Positions 46,252 through 55,100 are shown, counted from the stretch's first letter. The stretch is DNA of 64,000 nt from Bradyrhizobium agreste (GCF_016031625.1 NZ_JACCHP010000010.1:124001-188000), one strand, 5' to 3'. Made by a program: numbers and translations. Notes: generated by a model not told the origin, from the sequence alone.

Positions 46252-46845
46252 GTGGTGAGCGTTACGCCCGAAACACCGCAAAGCCTCAACGCAGCGGCGC
46301 CTGCGCCGCTGCGCATCGTCCTCGACGGCATCGATCGCCTCGGCCGGCTCGACGGCTGGATCGGCGGCTTCTGTCTCTTGATGCTGACGCTGTTGATGCT
46401 GTGCGAGGTCGCAACCCGCTTCCTGTCGAATTTCCTGCCGTTCTTCCCGCCGACCATCTCGATCGCGTGGGAATACTCGTCCTATCTGATGGCGGCGTCC
46501 TTCACCTTCGGCGCCGCCATGACGTTGCGCGTTGGCGGCCACATCCGGGTCGTGCTGCTCCTGAAGAACGCAACGGTGCCGGTGCAGCGCGCGCTCGAGA
46601 TCCTCTCGGCGGCGGCCGGCTTCGCCTTCATGGCGTTCCTGACCTTGGCCATGGCGAAATTCGCCTGGAGCGCCTTCCTGCGCGGCCAGGTCTCGACCTC
46701 GAGCGACACGCCGCTGTGGTTTCCCCAAGCGATCGTCACCTTCGGCATGCTGCTGCTGACGCTGCAGTTCCTGGCACGCGCGATCCAGGCCGCGCTCGGC
46801 CTGCCGCTGGAGGATCATCGCATGAAGGCCTCGCCCGTCGAATGA
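46252..46845 (+). CDS. TRAP transporter small permease (DctQ family)
   Basis: 197 residues from a GTG at 46252 (a second GTG at 46255 is possible; gaggacgaggc precedes). Four transmembrane helices after a cytoplasmic N-terminus: near 42-62 (GFCLLMLTLLMLCEVATRFL), 72-95, 105-130 and 150-170. DctQ stabilises the large DctM subunit. The next start is 31 bases after the stop. Confidence 0.9.
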   Translation: MVSVTPETPQSLNAAAPAPLRIVLDGIDRLGRLDGWIGGFCLLMLTLLMLCEVATRFLSNFLPFFPPTISIAWEYSSYLMAASFTFGAAMTLRVGGHIRVVLLLKNATVPVQRALEILSAAAGFAFMAFLTLAMAKFAWSAFLRGQVSTSSDTPLWFPQAIVTFGMLLLTLQFLARAIQAALGLPLEDHRMKASPVE

Positions 46846-46876
46846 CCGCCTTTTCCGCATCCGGATCCGAGATCGC

Positions 46877-48181
46877 ATGACCATCGAAGTCGTCGCCCTG
46901 TTCGCGATCCTGTTTGTGCTGCTGGCCTGCGGCGTCTGGATCGGCCTCACGCTTGCGCTCACCGCGACGCTGCTGCTCGCGATGTTCCGCTCGATCCCGC
47001 TCGACAAGCTGCTGCCGCAATACGCCTGGAACATCCTGACCACGCAGGAGCTGCTGGCGCTGCCGCTGTTCATCCTGATGGGCGAGTTGCTTTTCCGCAC
47101 CCGCCTGTCGCGCTCGCTGTTTCAGGGATTGGCGCCCTGGGCCGGGCTGCTGCCCGGCCGCCTGCTGCATGTCAACGTGATCGGCTGCACCATCTTCGCG
47201 GCGATCTCGGGCTCGTCGGCTGCGACCACGCAGGTGATCGGCCGCATGTCGCTCAACGAGCTCTTGCGCCGCGGCTATTCGCGCGACATCGCGATCGGCT
47301 CGCTCGCCGGCGCCGGCACGCTCGGCTTCCTGATCCCGCCGTCGAATATCATGATCATCTACGGCGTGCTCGGCGACGTTTCGATCCTGAAGCTGTTCAC
47401 GGCGGGCGTGCTGCCCGGGCTGCTGCTCGCCGCGACCTTCATGGGCTGGGTGATGCTGCACACCACGCTAAAGCCGGCGATGGTGCCCGAGACCGAAGCC
47501 AAGCTCTCGCAGGTGCCGTGGAGCGAGCGCTTCGCAGCGCTGAAGGATCTCGCGCCGGCGCTGTTCCTGATCGGCTGCGTGCTCGGCTCGATGTATGGCG
47601 GGCTCGCAACGCCCTCGGAGGCTGCCGCCGTCGGCGTGCTCGGCGCTGGCCTGGTTGCCTGGGCGCAGGGCGCGATGTCGCACCAGGTGATGCGCGACGT
47701 GCTGATCGGCTCGGTGGTCACCTGCTCGATGATCGCGCTGATCGTGCTCGGGGCCTCGATCCTCGGCAATGCCGCGGCGTTCCTCGGCATCCCGCAGGCG
47801 GTGGCCGCGTTCGTCAAGGGCCTCGGCCTGTCGCCCTTCATGCTGATCGTGGCGCTGATCGTCTTCTATCTCGTGCTCGGCTGTTTCCTCGACGGCTTCT
47901 CAATGATCGTGATGACGTTGCCGATCGTGCTGCCGATCGTGAAGGGCGCCGGCTTCGACGAGGTCTGGTTCGGCGTCTTCCTTGTGCTCGCCGTGGAAAT
48001 GGCGCAGATCACCCCGCCCGTCGGCTTCAACCTGTTCGTCATCCAGGGCCTGACCGAAGACGGCCTCGGCTACATCGCGCGCGTCACCTTGCCCTATCTT
48101 CTGATCATGATCGGCTTCGTGCTGCTGCTGACGCTCTGGCCGGGCATCGTCACGATTCTGCCAAAGGTGCTTTACGGATAA
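46877..48181 (+). CDS. TRAP transporter large permease (DctM family)
   Basis: 434 residues, 12-plus membrane helices. Family motifs: LPLFILMGELLFRTRLSRSL, LHVNVIGCTIFAAISGSSAA, GAGTLGFLIPPSNIMIIYGV, and LITPPVGFN-like AQITPPVGFNLFVIQGLTE. It carries the substrate with Na+. It closes the hyuAB-TRAP operon. The 324 bases to the next gene (48182-48505) hold a hairpin and presumably the promoter for the quinoprotein cluster. Confidence 0.94.
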   Translation: MTIEVVALFAILFVLLACGVWIGLTLALTATLLLAMFRSIPLDKLLPQYAWNILTTQELLALPLFILMGELLFRTRLSRSLFQGLAPWAGLLPGRLLHVNVIGCTIFAAISGSSAATTQVIGRMSLNELLRRGYSRDIAIGSLAGAGTLGFLIPPSNIMIIYGVLGDVSILKLFTAGVLPGLLLAATFMGWVMLHTTLKPAMVPETEAKLSQVPWSERFAALKDLAPALFLIGCVLGSMYGGLATPSEAAAVGVLGAGLVAWAQGAMSHQVMRDVLIGSVVTCSMIALIVLGASILGNAAAFLGIPQAVAAFVKGLGLSPFMLIVALIVFYLVLGCFLDGFSMIVMTLPIVLPIVKGAGFDEVWFGVFLVLAVEMAQITPPVGFNLFVIQGLTEDGLGYIARVTLPYLLIMIGFVLLLTLWPGIVTILPKVLYG

Positions 48182-48361
48182 AGCGACATGTTTCGGGATC
48201 GGCGGATCGAAAGCAAAAACGGTCAGCGCCCCTGCCGTTTCAAGGTCGCCCTGCATCGAACCGACTTCAGCGCGCATTCCGTATTTGCACGTCCTGTGAT
48301 CCGTCGTACAGTGTAACGGCAAGCGGAAGTACAACAGCAACCACTCCGGTGAACGTGGCTC

Positions 48362-48380
48362 CTCGGCGCAATGCGCCGAG
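48362..48380. other. Hairpin in the leader of the quinoprotein operon
   Basis: Perfect 8-bp stem (ctcggcgc / gcgccgag) with an AAT loop, 125 bases before the PQQ dehydrogenase start. It lacks a T tract. The 48182-48505 interval otherwise shows no gene; a second dyad (ccgtcgtacagtgtaacgg, 48302-48320) lies further upstream and could be an operator. Confidence 0.45.
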
Positions 48381-48505
48381 AGAGGGGCATCTGTTGACGA
48401 TTCGGTCCGATGGAGGACGATCGACGCACACTGAACGGCAAATACCCCCTCGTAGCGGCGTTCGCGAGACGCAATCAACAAACACAAGAGCGGGAGGAAG
48501 TACAA

Positions 48506-50224
48506 ATGAGGAAGCAGTGGCTCAGCTCGGTCTTGCCTGTCGTCGTCGTTGCGACATTTGCGGCGACGGCGGCATCGGCTCAAACCGTGGATACGTCCCG
48601 GATCGAGGCCGCCGGCCAGAACGATTGGCTCACCTATCACGGCTCGTACAAGTCTTATCACTACAGCCCGCTTGCGCAGATCAATGCGAGCAATGTCGGC
48701 AATCTGGGCGTGGCGTGGATGCACATTCCCGGACGCTCGACGCGCGGCCTGCAGTCGATGCCGCTCGTTGCCGATGGCGTGCTGTACTATTCGGGCTCTT
48801 ACAGCCGGGTGTTCGCGCTGAACGGCGCGACCGGCGAGGTCATCTGGTCGTTCTTTCCGGAGCTGGATGAGGCGCTGATCAGCCGGCAGACCCACTCGCC
48901 TTACAACCGGGGCGTCGCTCTCGGCGAAGGCAAGGTCTTCGTCGGCACGATGGATGGTCGGCTCTTCGGGCTCGATGCGAAAACCGGCAAGGTCCTCTGG
49001 GAGACCAGGCTGATCGACTCGCAGAAGCTCACGGTCGGCTTCACCGGCGCGCCGCTCTACGCGAAGGGCAGCGTGATCATCGGCGCGCAAGGCGGCGAAT
49101 GGCCGGGCCGCGGCCCGATCTTCGCGGTCGATGCCACCACTGGAAAGAAGAAGTGGGAGTTCCTGACGGTCGCAGGCACCGACGAGGCCATGAAGACCTG
49201 GGCTAACGATTCTTGGCGCACCGGCGGGGGTGGCGGCTGGATGCCGGGCACCTACGATTCCGAGACCAACACCATCCTGTGGGGCACTGCGAACCCGGCG
49301 CCGCTCTACGATTGGTCGGGCGCAGACTACAAGACGCAGGGCGCGCGTCCCGGCGACAATCTCTACACCAGCTCGGTGATCGGGCTCGACACCGACACCG
49401 GCAAGCTGAAGTTCTACCACCAGGAACTGCCGCACGATGCCTGGGACTTCGACAGCGCGGTCGGCGAATTCGTGATGCTCGAGCGAGACGGCCAGAAATA
49501 CGTGGTCCATCCGAACAAGGGCGGCTTCGTCTTCGTCTACGACCGCAATCTCGCCGTGAAGAACGTCTGGCGCCTGGTCGAGAACATCAACTTCGTCAAG
49601 GATATCGATCCCAAGACCGGCGCGCTGATCGGCCGTCGCGATTTCCCGGTCGGCAAGGTCACCGAACCACCGCTATGTCCGTTCATCGGCGGCGGCATCA
49701 GCTGGAACGCCGGCTCGTACAGCCCCAAGACCGGTCTCTATTACAAGATCGGACAGGAATGGTGCATGACGCTGGATATCCAGAAGACGACACCGGTCAC
49801 CGCGCCGCAGGCCCAGCTCAACATCGGTGCCGATTTCAAGATGGTGCCTCCTCCGGGTGGCGAGATCTACGGACACCTCGACGCGCGCGATCCCATCACG
49901 GGCGCGAAGAAATGGGAGGTTCGCTATCCCGAGCCTCCGCTGGGAAGCGTGCTGTCGACCGCGGGCAACCTCGTCTTCGTGCCTGATTCCCGCGGGGTGC
50001 TGCACGCCTATGATGCCGAGACCGGCGCCGAGCTGTGGAAGCACAATAACGGTACCGGCCACCAGGGCGGCATCGTCAGCTACTCCGTCGGCGGCAAGCA
50101 ATATATCGCCGTGACGGCGGGCTTCGGCGGGATGCTGGCGGACGAATATGCGCCGAACTTCGGCGGCGTCTACAAGAGCATGCCGCGTGACGACGGCGCC
50201 TTGGTCGTCTTCAGCCTGAAATAG
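48506..50224 (+). CDS. PQQ-dependent alcohol dehydrogenase, predicted lanthanide type
   Basis: 572 residues from ATG 48506 with gggaggaag upstream. Signal peptide about 1-25 (ending ASAQ), so periplasmic. Eight-bladed propeller with repeated W-docking motifs such as LDAKTGKVLWETRL and DADTG-like LDTDTGKLKFYH. Aligning by motif to methanol dehydrogenase: metal-binding Glu at 198 (GGEWPGRG), Asn at 263 (ANPAPLYDW), catalytic Asp at 314, and an extra Asp at 316 in HDAWDFD. An Asp two residues after the catalytic Asp is the signature of lanthanide enzymes (XoxF, ExaF/PedH). The usual vicinal Cys-Cys before NRG is replaced by Thr129-His130. It oxidises an alcohol or aldehyde. Cytochrome and XoxJ-like genes follow. 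Confidence 0.9.
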   Translation: MRKQWLSSVLPVVVVATFAATAASAQTVDTSRIEAAGQNDWLTYHGSYKSYHYSPLAQINASNVGNLGVAWMHIPGRSTRGLQSMPLVADGVLYYSGSYSRVFALNGATGEVIWSFFPELDEALISRQTHSPYNRGVALGEGKVFVGTMDGRLFGLDAKTGKVLWETRLIDSQKLTVGFTGAPLYAKGSVIIGAQGGEWPGRGPIFAVDATTGKKKWEFLTVAGTDEAMKTWANDSWRTGGGGGWMPGTYDSETNTILWGTANPAPLYDWSGADYKTQGARPGDNLYTSSVIGLDTDTGKLKFYHQELPHDAWDFDSAVGEFVMLERDGQKYVVHPNKGGFVFVYDRNLAVKNVWRLVENINFVKDIDPKTGALIGRRDFPVGKVTEPPLCPFIGGGISWNAGSYSPKTGLYYKIGQEWCMTLDIQKTTPVTAPQAQLNIGADFKMVPPPGGEIYGHLDARDPITGAKKWEVRYPEPPLGSVLSTAGNLVFVPDSRGVLHAYDAETGAELWKHNNGTGHQGGIVSYSVGGKQYIAVTAGFGGMLADEYAPNFGGVYKSMPRDDGALVVFSLK

Positions 50225-50317
50225 GTAAGCCGCGGATGTTCTGATCATGGAGCGGGCACAAGCCCGCTCCTGGATCGATGTCGCGGCCGTGCGTGGATCA
50301 GGAATGGAGCGTAACTG

Positions 50318-50656
50318 TTGAGACTGCCTTGCAAAACCATTCCGGCGGGGCTGGGCGCCGCGTTGCTGTGGGCTGCGATGGCCCAGGCACAATCCCCCAC
50401 GCCCGCGCCGGAGAACGGGGCGTTCGAGGTCGAGCAGGTGTTCGCGGGGACCTGCGGCTTTTGTCACTCCGACGGTGGCCGGGCCGCCGGCAAGGGACCG
50501 CAATTGATGAATTCGCCGCGCGATGACGCCTTTATTCGCGACCGCATCAAGCACGGCAAGCCGGGGGCGATGCCGGCCTTCGACGGCGCCTTCACCGATG
50601 CCCAGATCGACCAGATGATCAAGTACATCCGCGCCCTGAAACCGCGCGACGGCTGA
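50318..50656 (+). CDS. Small periplasmic c-type cytochrome
   Basis: 112 residues from a TTG at 50318, with ggaatggagc upstream. Signal peptide about 1-24 (ALLWAAMAQAQ). One haem-binding CGFCH motif near residue 46 and a distal Met candidate in KPGAMPAFDGAF. It is the expected electron acceptor of the PQQ dehydrogenase, in the position of XoxG/MxaG. It is smaller than typical XoxG, so a cytochrome c550-like type is possible. The next gene starts 17 bases after the stop. Confidence 0.88.
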   Translation: MRLPCKTIPAGLGAALLWAAMAQAQSPTPAPENGAFEVEQVFAGTCGFCHSDGGRAAGKGPQLMNSPRDDAFIRDRIKHGKPGAMPAFDGAFTDAQIDQMIKYIRALKPRDG

Positions 50657-50673
50657 GGAGCAGAGAGCGCGGA

Positions 50674-51441
50674 ATGAAGGCATTTGCCCCTGTCATCGTC
50701 GCTGCCGCCATCGTCCTGTCGGGGCAGGCGTCGGCGCGACCCCTGGAGGCGATCCGCTCGAGCGGCGTGATCGGGCTCTGCGCACATCCCAATTCGCTTC
50801 CCTTTGCGCACAAGGCCGGCGATCCGCCCGGCTTCCAGGTCGAGCTCGGTCGGGTTTTGGCACGCGAGCTCGGTGTCTCGCTGAGGCTCGATTGGATCAT
50901 CACGCAGTACCAGATGCGCAGCGCCGGCTGCGACATTCTTCTGGACGTCATCGCCGATCGCGAAGCGCAAGGCGAAACCCGCCTGAGAATCTCGAAACCG
51001 TATTATCGCACGGGCGTCGCGCTGGCCGTGCCCGCATCCAGCACGCTCACGTCGTTCGCGAGCCTCAACGAGGAGACTAAGGTGGGTGTGCAGGTTGGGT
51101 CGATCGCAGCCATGATCATCGGTCAGCGGCGCGTGCCGATATCGATCTTCGGCTTCGAGAGCGACAGCCTGGAGGCCGTGTCGAACCGCCAGATCGACGC
51201 CGCCGCGGTCACGCCCACTGCGGCAAGCTATTTCAATCTGACTCATCCGGACAATCCGCTCCGGATCCTCGATCGCGATGAGAGCACGGCCGATCTGAAC
51301 TGGAACGTCGGCGTCGGCATGGTCCGACCGGACGATGCGCTCCGCGAAGCCATCGACGCAGCCGTGGAACGGCTGCGCAGTGACGGCACGATCGACCGCA
51401 TCTATCGCCGCTACGGCATCGCGCTGCAGGCGCCGAGATAG
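50674..51441 (+). CDS. XoxJ/MxaJ-like periplasmic solute-binding-fold protein
   Basis: 255 residues; signal peptide MKAFAPVIVAAAIVLSGQAS ending ASA. Family-3 solute-binding fold: SGVIGLCAHPNSLPFAHKAG, GFQVELGRVLARELGVSLRL, CDILLDVIADREAQ and KVGVQVGSIAAMIIG. In quinoprotein clusters the F-G-J order places such a protein third; XoxJ is thought to interact with the dehydrogenase. That order is present here, which supports the assignment over a transport role, as no ABC partner is encoded nearby. Confidence 0.85.
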   Translation: MKAFAPVIVAAAIVLSGQASARPLEAIRSSGVIGLCAHPNSLPFAHKAGDPPGFQVELGRVLARELGVSLRLDWIITQYQMRSAGCDILLDVIADREAQGETRLRISKPYYRTGVALAVPASSTLTSFASLNEETKVGVQVGSIAAMIIGQRRVPISIFGFESDSLEAVSNRQIDAAAVTPTAASYFNLTHPDNPLRILDRDESTADLNWNVGVGMVRPDDALREAIDAAVERLRSDGTIDRIYRRYGIALQAPR

Positions 51442-51490
51442 CGAGCTGCATGACGCAATGGCTTGGTTGAATCGACGGCCGTGGCTCGTT

Positions 51491-51654
51491 CACCTCTCCC
51501 GCTTGCGGGAGAGGTCGCGTCCACCGGGTCGCGCCGTAGGCGCGCCCGATGACAGGCTCCGGCGCGGGAGAGGGCTTTCTCCTCTGGGGAATTGTCCCGT
51601 TGTGGAGACACCCTCTCCCCAACCCTCTCCCGCAAGCGAGAGAGGGAGCGCACC
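51491..51654. repeat. Palindromic intergenic repeat (cacctctcccgcttgcggga family)
   Basis: The left stem cacctctcccgcttgcggga, with gaggt, is mirrored by the right segment ccctctcccgcaagcgagag. It lies between the convergent XoxJ-like and GST genes, in the 251-base gap 51442-51692, which contains no gene. Confidence 0.8.
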
Positions 51655-51692
51655 TCCGTTGTTGCGGCCATCGAGCCTCATTTGGTCGTGCC

Positions 51693-52337
51693 TCAGGCCG
51701 CTGCCTTCTTCCGCGCGAGCTCGGCCTTGTACAGCTCGAACTCCTCGGCGATCGCCTTCGCGATCGACGGCCGTTGACGCAACCGCTCGTAATAGGCCTT
51801 CACGTTCGGCCATTTCGCAAGCTCGATCGGCGGCGTCGCCATGGTCCAGTTGATGACCGTGACGAGATAGGCATCGGCCACGCTGAAATGGTCGAGCAGG
51901 AACTCGCGTCCCTCGAGGTACTTGTCGAGATAGTCGAGCCGCGACAGGTTCTTCTCCAGGGCATAGGCCTTGGCTTCCTGCGGCGCCTTGCGGTCGAGCA
52001 CGGGGATGAAGAGACCCTTGTGCAGCTCGGTGCCGATGAAGCACAACCATTGATGCAGTCGCGTCCGTTCGATGCCGGCGCTCGCGCCGAGGCCGGCTTG
52101 CGGGAAACGGTCCGCGACATATTGCAGGATCGCGGCGTTCTCGGTCAGCACCATGCCCTCGTCGGTGCGCAGCGTCGGCACGAGACCGATCGGATTCACG
52201 GTACGGAAGTCCGAGCCGTCCTTCAGCACCTTCTTGGTCGGCGGATCGACTTCGAGGTAGTTCGCCTCGGCGCCGGCTTCATAAAGCGCGACGCGTGTCG
52301 CCATCGAGCAGGCAAGCGGCGAGAAATAGAGATCCAT
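51693..52337 (-). CDS. Glutathione S-transferase
   Basis: 214 residues from ATG 52337. Thioredoxin-like N-terminal domain with LYFSPLACSMATRVALYEAG (the catalytic Ser/Cys position in SPLACSM), NPIGLVPTLRTDEGMVLTEN with the cis-Pro, and NAAILQYVADRFP. A helical C-terminal domain follows (LHQWLCFIGTELHKGL, HFSVADAYLVTVINW). It conjugates glutathione or isomerises electrophiles. It is divergent from the TetR gene at 52445 and probably repressed by it. Confidence 0.92.
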   Translation of the reverse strand: MDLYFSPLACSMATRVALYEAGAEANYLEVDPPTKKVLKDGSDFRTVNPIGLVPTLRTDEGMVLTENAAILQYVADRFPQAGLGASAGIERTRLHQWLCFIGTELHKGLFIPVLDRKAPQEAKAYALEKNLSRLDYLDKYLEGREFLLDHFSVADAYLVTVINWTMATPPIELAKWPNVKAYYERLRQRPSIAKAIAEEFELYKAELARKKAAA

Positions 52338-52391
52338 CTGTAGCCTCCTTGGGGCAATTCCTCTTGGGGTGTCGCTCAACCTGGCCAGATT

Positions 52392-52458
52392 GATTTTTGT
52401 ACCATCTTGCATAATATGGGTGCGGTCAAGGATTATCTTGCGAAATGGTACAAAAATC
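52392..52458. promoter_or_regulatory. Divergent promoter with inverted half-sites, candidate TetR operator
   Basis: gatttttgtaccat (52392-52405) and its exact reverse complement atggtacaaaaatc (52445-52458) are 39 bases apart. The right site includes the TetR ATG itself; the left site is about 55 bases upstream of the GST start. Between them, ttgcataatatggg resembles a -10 region. Two matching sites at the ends of the intergenic region suggest co-repression of both genes. Confidence 0.7.
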
Positions 52459-53131
52459 GAAGCCGCCAGCTGCTGCCAATCAGCCCGAACCCCGCGGCGC
52501 GCCCGAGCGCCGCGGCGGCCCTAAACGCCGCGGCCGTCCGCGCGCCTACGAGCCCGATATCGCGCTCGGCAAGGCGCTCGATCTGTTCCGCACGCAGGGT
52601 TTCGCGGCCACCTCGCTCGACGATCTCAGCGCAGCAACCGGCATGAATCGGCCGAGCCTCTACGGCGCCTTCGGCGACAAGCGCGAGCTCTACATCAAGA
52701 GCTACCAGCGCTATCGCGACCAGGCAGCCGCGGCGATGGTCGCGATCTTCCGCGAGGAGACGCCGCTGCGCCAGCGGCTGGAGCGCATCTACGCGGCCGC
52801 GCTGGACATCTATCTGTCGGGCGACACCGGACCGCGCGGTTGCTTCACGGTCGTGACTGCGGCGTCCGAGGCGGTCGGCGATCCCGAGATCCGCGCCATG
52901 GTGCTGGACGGCCTCACCGGGCTCGACAAGGCGTTTGCCAGTTGCTTCCGCCGCGCCAAGGAGAAAGGCGAGCTGCCGGAGCGCGCCGATCCGGTCGCGC
53001 TGGCGCAGATCGCATCGGCCACCATCCACACCATCGCCATCCGCTCCCGCGCTCGCGTGCCGCGCAAGGAGCTGGAGGCGATCGTGAAGGGCGCGATCGA
53101 CGTGATGGTGGGAGCCGGCACCAGGGCCTGA
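52445..53131 (+). CDS. TetR-family transcriptional regulator
   Basis: 228 residues. A basic, Pro/Arg-rich N-terminal tail (about 1-35, GGPKRRGRPRAYEPDI) precedes the helix-turn-helix (about 45-85, GFAATSLDDLSAATGMNRPS, LYGAFGDKRELY). The C-terminal ligand domain (about 90-228) includes RGCFTVVTAASEAVGDPEIR. It likely represses the divergent GST and itself. Its start codon lies within one of the matching half-sites, so binding would block initiation directly. The stop is 1 base from the convergent chemoreceptor gene. Confidence 0.92.
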   Translation: MVQKSKPPAAANQPEPRGAPERRGGPKRRGRPRAYEPDIALGKALDLFRTQGFAATSLDDLSAATGMNRPSLYGAFGDKRELYIKSYQRYRDQAAAAMVAIFREETPLRQRLERIYAAALDIYLSGDTGPRGCFTVVTAASEAVGDPEIRAMVLDGLTGLDKAFASCFRRAKEKGELPERADPVALAQIASATIHTIAIRSRARVPRKELEAIVKGAIDVMVGAGTRA

Positions 53132-53132
53132 G

Positions 53133-55100
53133 CTACGCCGCGCGAATCTGCGCCAGGAAACGGTCCACCTCCTCGCGCAGCCGCTGCGATTGCCTGGCCA
53201 GCTCCACCGCCGAGCCCAGCACTTCTTCGGCGGCGGTGCCCGTCGCTGCGATGCCGTCGGTGACGCCCGCGATGTTTTGCGAGACTTCGCCGGTGCGGGC
53301 CGCGGCCTGCTGGACGTTTTGCGCAATCTCCTGCGTTGCCGTGCCCTGCTGGCCGACGGCGGCGGCAATCGCGGCCGAGATCTCGTCGACCTGCTGGATG
53401 GTTGCGCATATCGACTGGATGCCGTCAACCGCGCCCGAGGTCTCGCCTTGCACGGCGGTGACCTGTGCGCCGATCTCCTCGGTCGCCTTCGCGGTCTGGG
53501 TTGCCAGCGCTTTTACCTCGGAGGCCACCACGGCAAAGCCGCGGCCGGCTTCGCCCGCGCGCGCCGCCTCAATCGTCGCGTTCAGCGCCAGCAGGTTCGT
53601 CTGACCGGCGATGCCGTTGATGAAGGAGACGACATCGCCGATCTTCTGCGCGGCGTCGGCGAGGCTCTGCACGCGCGCATTCGATCGCTGACCGTCGCTG
53701 GCGGCCTTGCCGACCACCTCGGTCGCATGGGCGAGGCGGCGGCTGATCTCCGTCATGGACGAGGACAGCTCTTCCGCGGCTGCCGCAACCGTCTGCACGT
53801 TCTCGGAAGCCAGCGCCGAGGCCGAGGAGACCATCCGGGTCTGCTGCCGCGACTGTTCGACGATGGCCGACATCGATCGCGCCGTATGCTCCATCTCGAC
53901 CGCGGCCGAGGACACCGTGGTGACGACGTCGCGGATGCTGGCTTCGAAATTGTCGGCGAGCGCCGCGAAGGTCCGCCGCTTCTCCGCCTCGGACTGGGCC
54001 TTGGCCTCGAATTGTTCGGCCTGAAGCTTGCTGAAGCTCACGGCATTGTCGCGGAACACCCCGACCGCCTTCACCATCGCACCGACTTCGTCATTCGCCG
54101 TGCTGACGGGAACCTCGACGTCGAGCCGGCCGTCGGCGAGCTCGCGCATCACTGATGTGATCGACAGGATCGGGCGCGAAATGCTGCGCGCGATCAGATA
54201 GCCGACGATCGCGGCCAGCACGAGCCCGAGCGCGGCGATACCGAGCGAAAGCCACCAGGCGCGATCGGCGGAAGCGACATAGTCGGCATTGTCCATCACC
54301 AGCTCGACGGCGCCGAGCGGCTTGCCGGAAAAGTCCTTGATCGGTCCCAGCAGGGCGGCGACCGGCGTGCTGTCGAGCTTGCCCTGCCGCACCGTGAAGT
54401 CGCCGCCGGTGGCCTGGCCATAATCGGTCGCATCGAAGAAGCTCTTGCCCTTCAGCGTGCCGCCGAACAGCTTGAAGCCGGAACCGTCGGCGAGATGGAA
54501 GGCGATGTCGACATGGCGGTTGGCTTTGAAGTCGTCGAGGAAGGACTGGCCGAAGGTCAGGCCGAATTCGACGCTGCCGACATGCTTGCCGGTTTGCGCG
54601 ATCGGCACCACGCCGCGGATGCCGAGACCGGCGACGCCGCCCTCGAGACCGACCACGACGTTGCGGTCCTGGTTGGCGGCGACGACCGTCTTGCGAAAGC
54701 CCGAGAGGTCGTCGCCGAACTTGGCGGGTTGGTGCACGCGCAGGAACGAGGTTGCCGGCGCCACATGAAACTGGAACTGCTCGACGCCGTACTCCGACTT
54801 GGTCGCGGCGAACACTGGTCCAAACAGGGTGACGAGCGCGTTGCGGTCCTGTTTCGCCATTGCATCCTGCGTCGCCGGCATTGCGGCCACCACGGTGCTC
54901 ATGGCGGCGGCGCGGCGGGATTCCTCGGCGATGCGCGACAACAGGGCATCATAATGGCTGCGCAGCTCGCGCTGGTCGGCGCGGTCGATGATCCCGCCGA
55001 TGATCCACATCGCGCCGAGCACGGCAAACAGTGCAGTCGCTGCGGCCGTCCCAGCCAGAGCAACCGTGATCCGCATCCTGAGGCCGAGGTTCGCCCGCAT
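53133..55100 (-). CDS. Membrane methyl-accepting chemotaxis protein with Cache-type sensor
   Basis: 655 residues from ATG 55100. TM1 about 10-32 (ITVALAGTAAATALFAVLGA), a periplasmic double-Cache-like domain to about 275, TM2 about 277-300 (WWLSLGIAALGLVLAAIVGY), a HAMP domain (RSISRPILSITSVMRELADG), then a signalling domain with tip LLALNATIEAARAGEAGRGF and FAVVASEVKALA. It senses a periplasmic ligand and signals to CheA. Residues before the chosen Met in the open frame are not conserved-looking. Confidence 0.93.
   Translation of the reverse strand: MRANLGLRMRITVALAGTAAATALFAVLGAMWIIGGIIDRADQRELRSHYDALLSRIAEESRRAAAMSTVVAAMPATQDAMAKQDRNALVTLFGPVFAATKSEYGVEQFQFHVAPATSFLRVHQPAKFGDDLSGFRKTVVAANQDRNVVVGLEGGVAGLGIRGVVPIAQTGKHVGSVEFGLTFGQSFLDDFKANRHVDIAFHLADGSGFKLFGGTLKGKSFFDATDYGQATGGDFTVRQGKLDSTPVAALLGPIKDFSGKPLGAVELVMDNADYVASADRAWWLSLGIAALGLVLAAIVGYLIARSISRPILSITSVMRELADGRLDVEVPVSTANDEVGAMVKAVGVFRDNAVSFSKLQAEQFEAKAQSEAEKRRTFAALADNFEASIRDVVTTVSSAAVEMEHTARSMSAIVEQSRQQTRMVSSASALASENVQTVAAAAEELSSSMTEISRRLAHATEVVGKAASDGQRSNARVQSLADAAQKIGDVVSFINGIAGQTNLLALNATIEAARAGEAGRGFAVVASEVKALATQTAKATEEIGAQVTAVQGETSGAVDGIQSICATIQQVDEISAAIAAAVGQQGTATQEIAQNVQQAAARTGEVSQNIAGVTDGIAATGTAAEEVLGSAVELARQSQRLREEVDRFLAQIRAA

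Noticed and set aside
50674..51441. Annotating the third quinoprotein-cluster gene as an ABC transporter binding protein
   Set aside because: It has the solute-binding fold, but no ATPase or permease is encoded nearby, and its position after a PQQ dehydrogenase and cytochrome c matches XoxJ/MxaJ.
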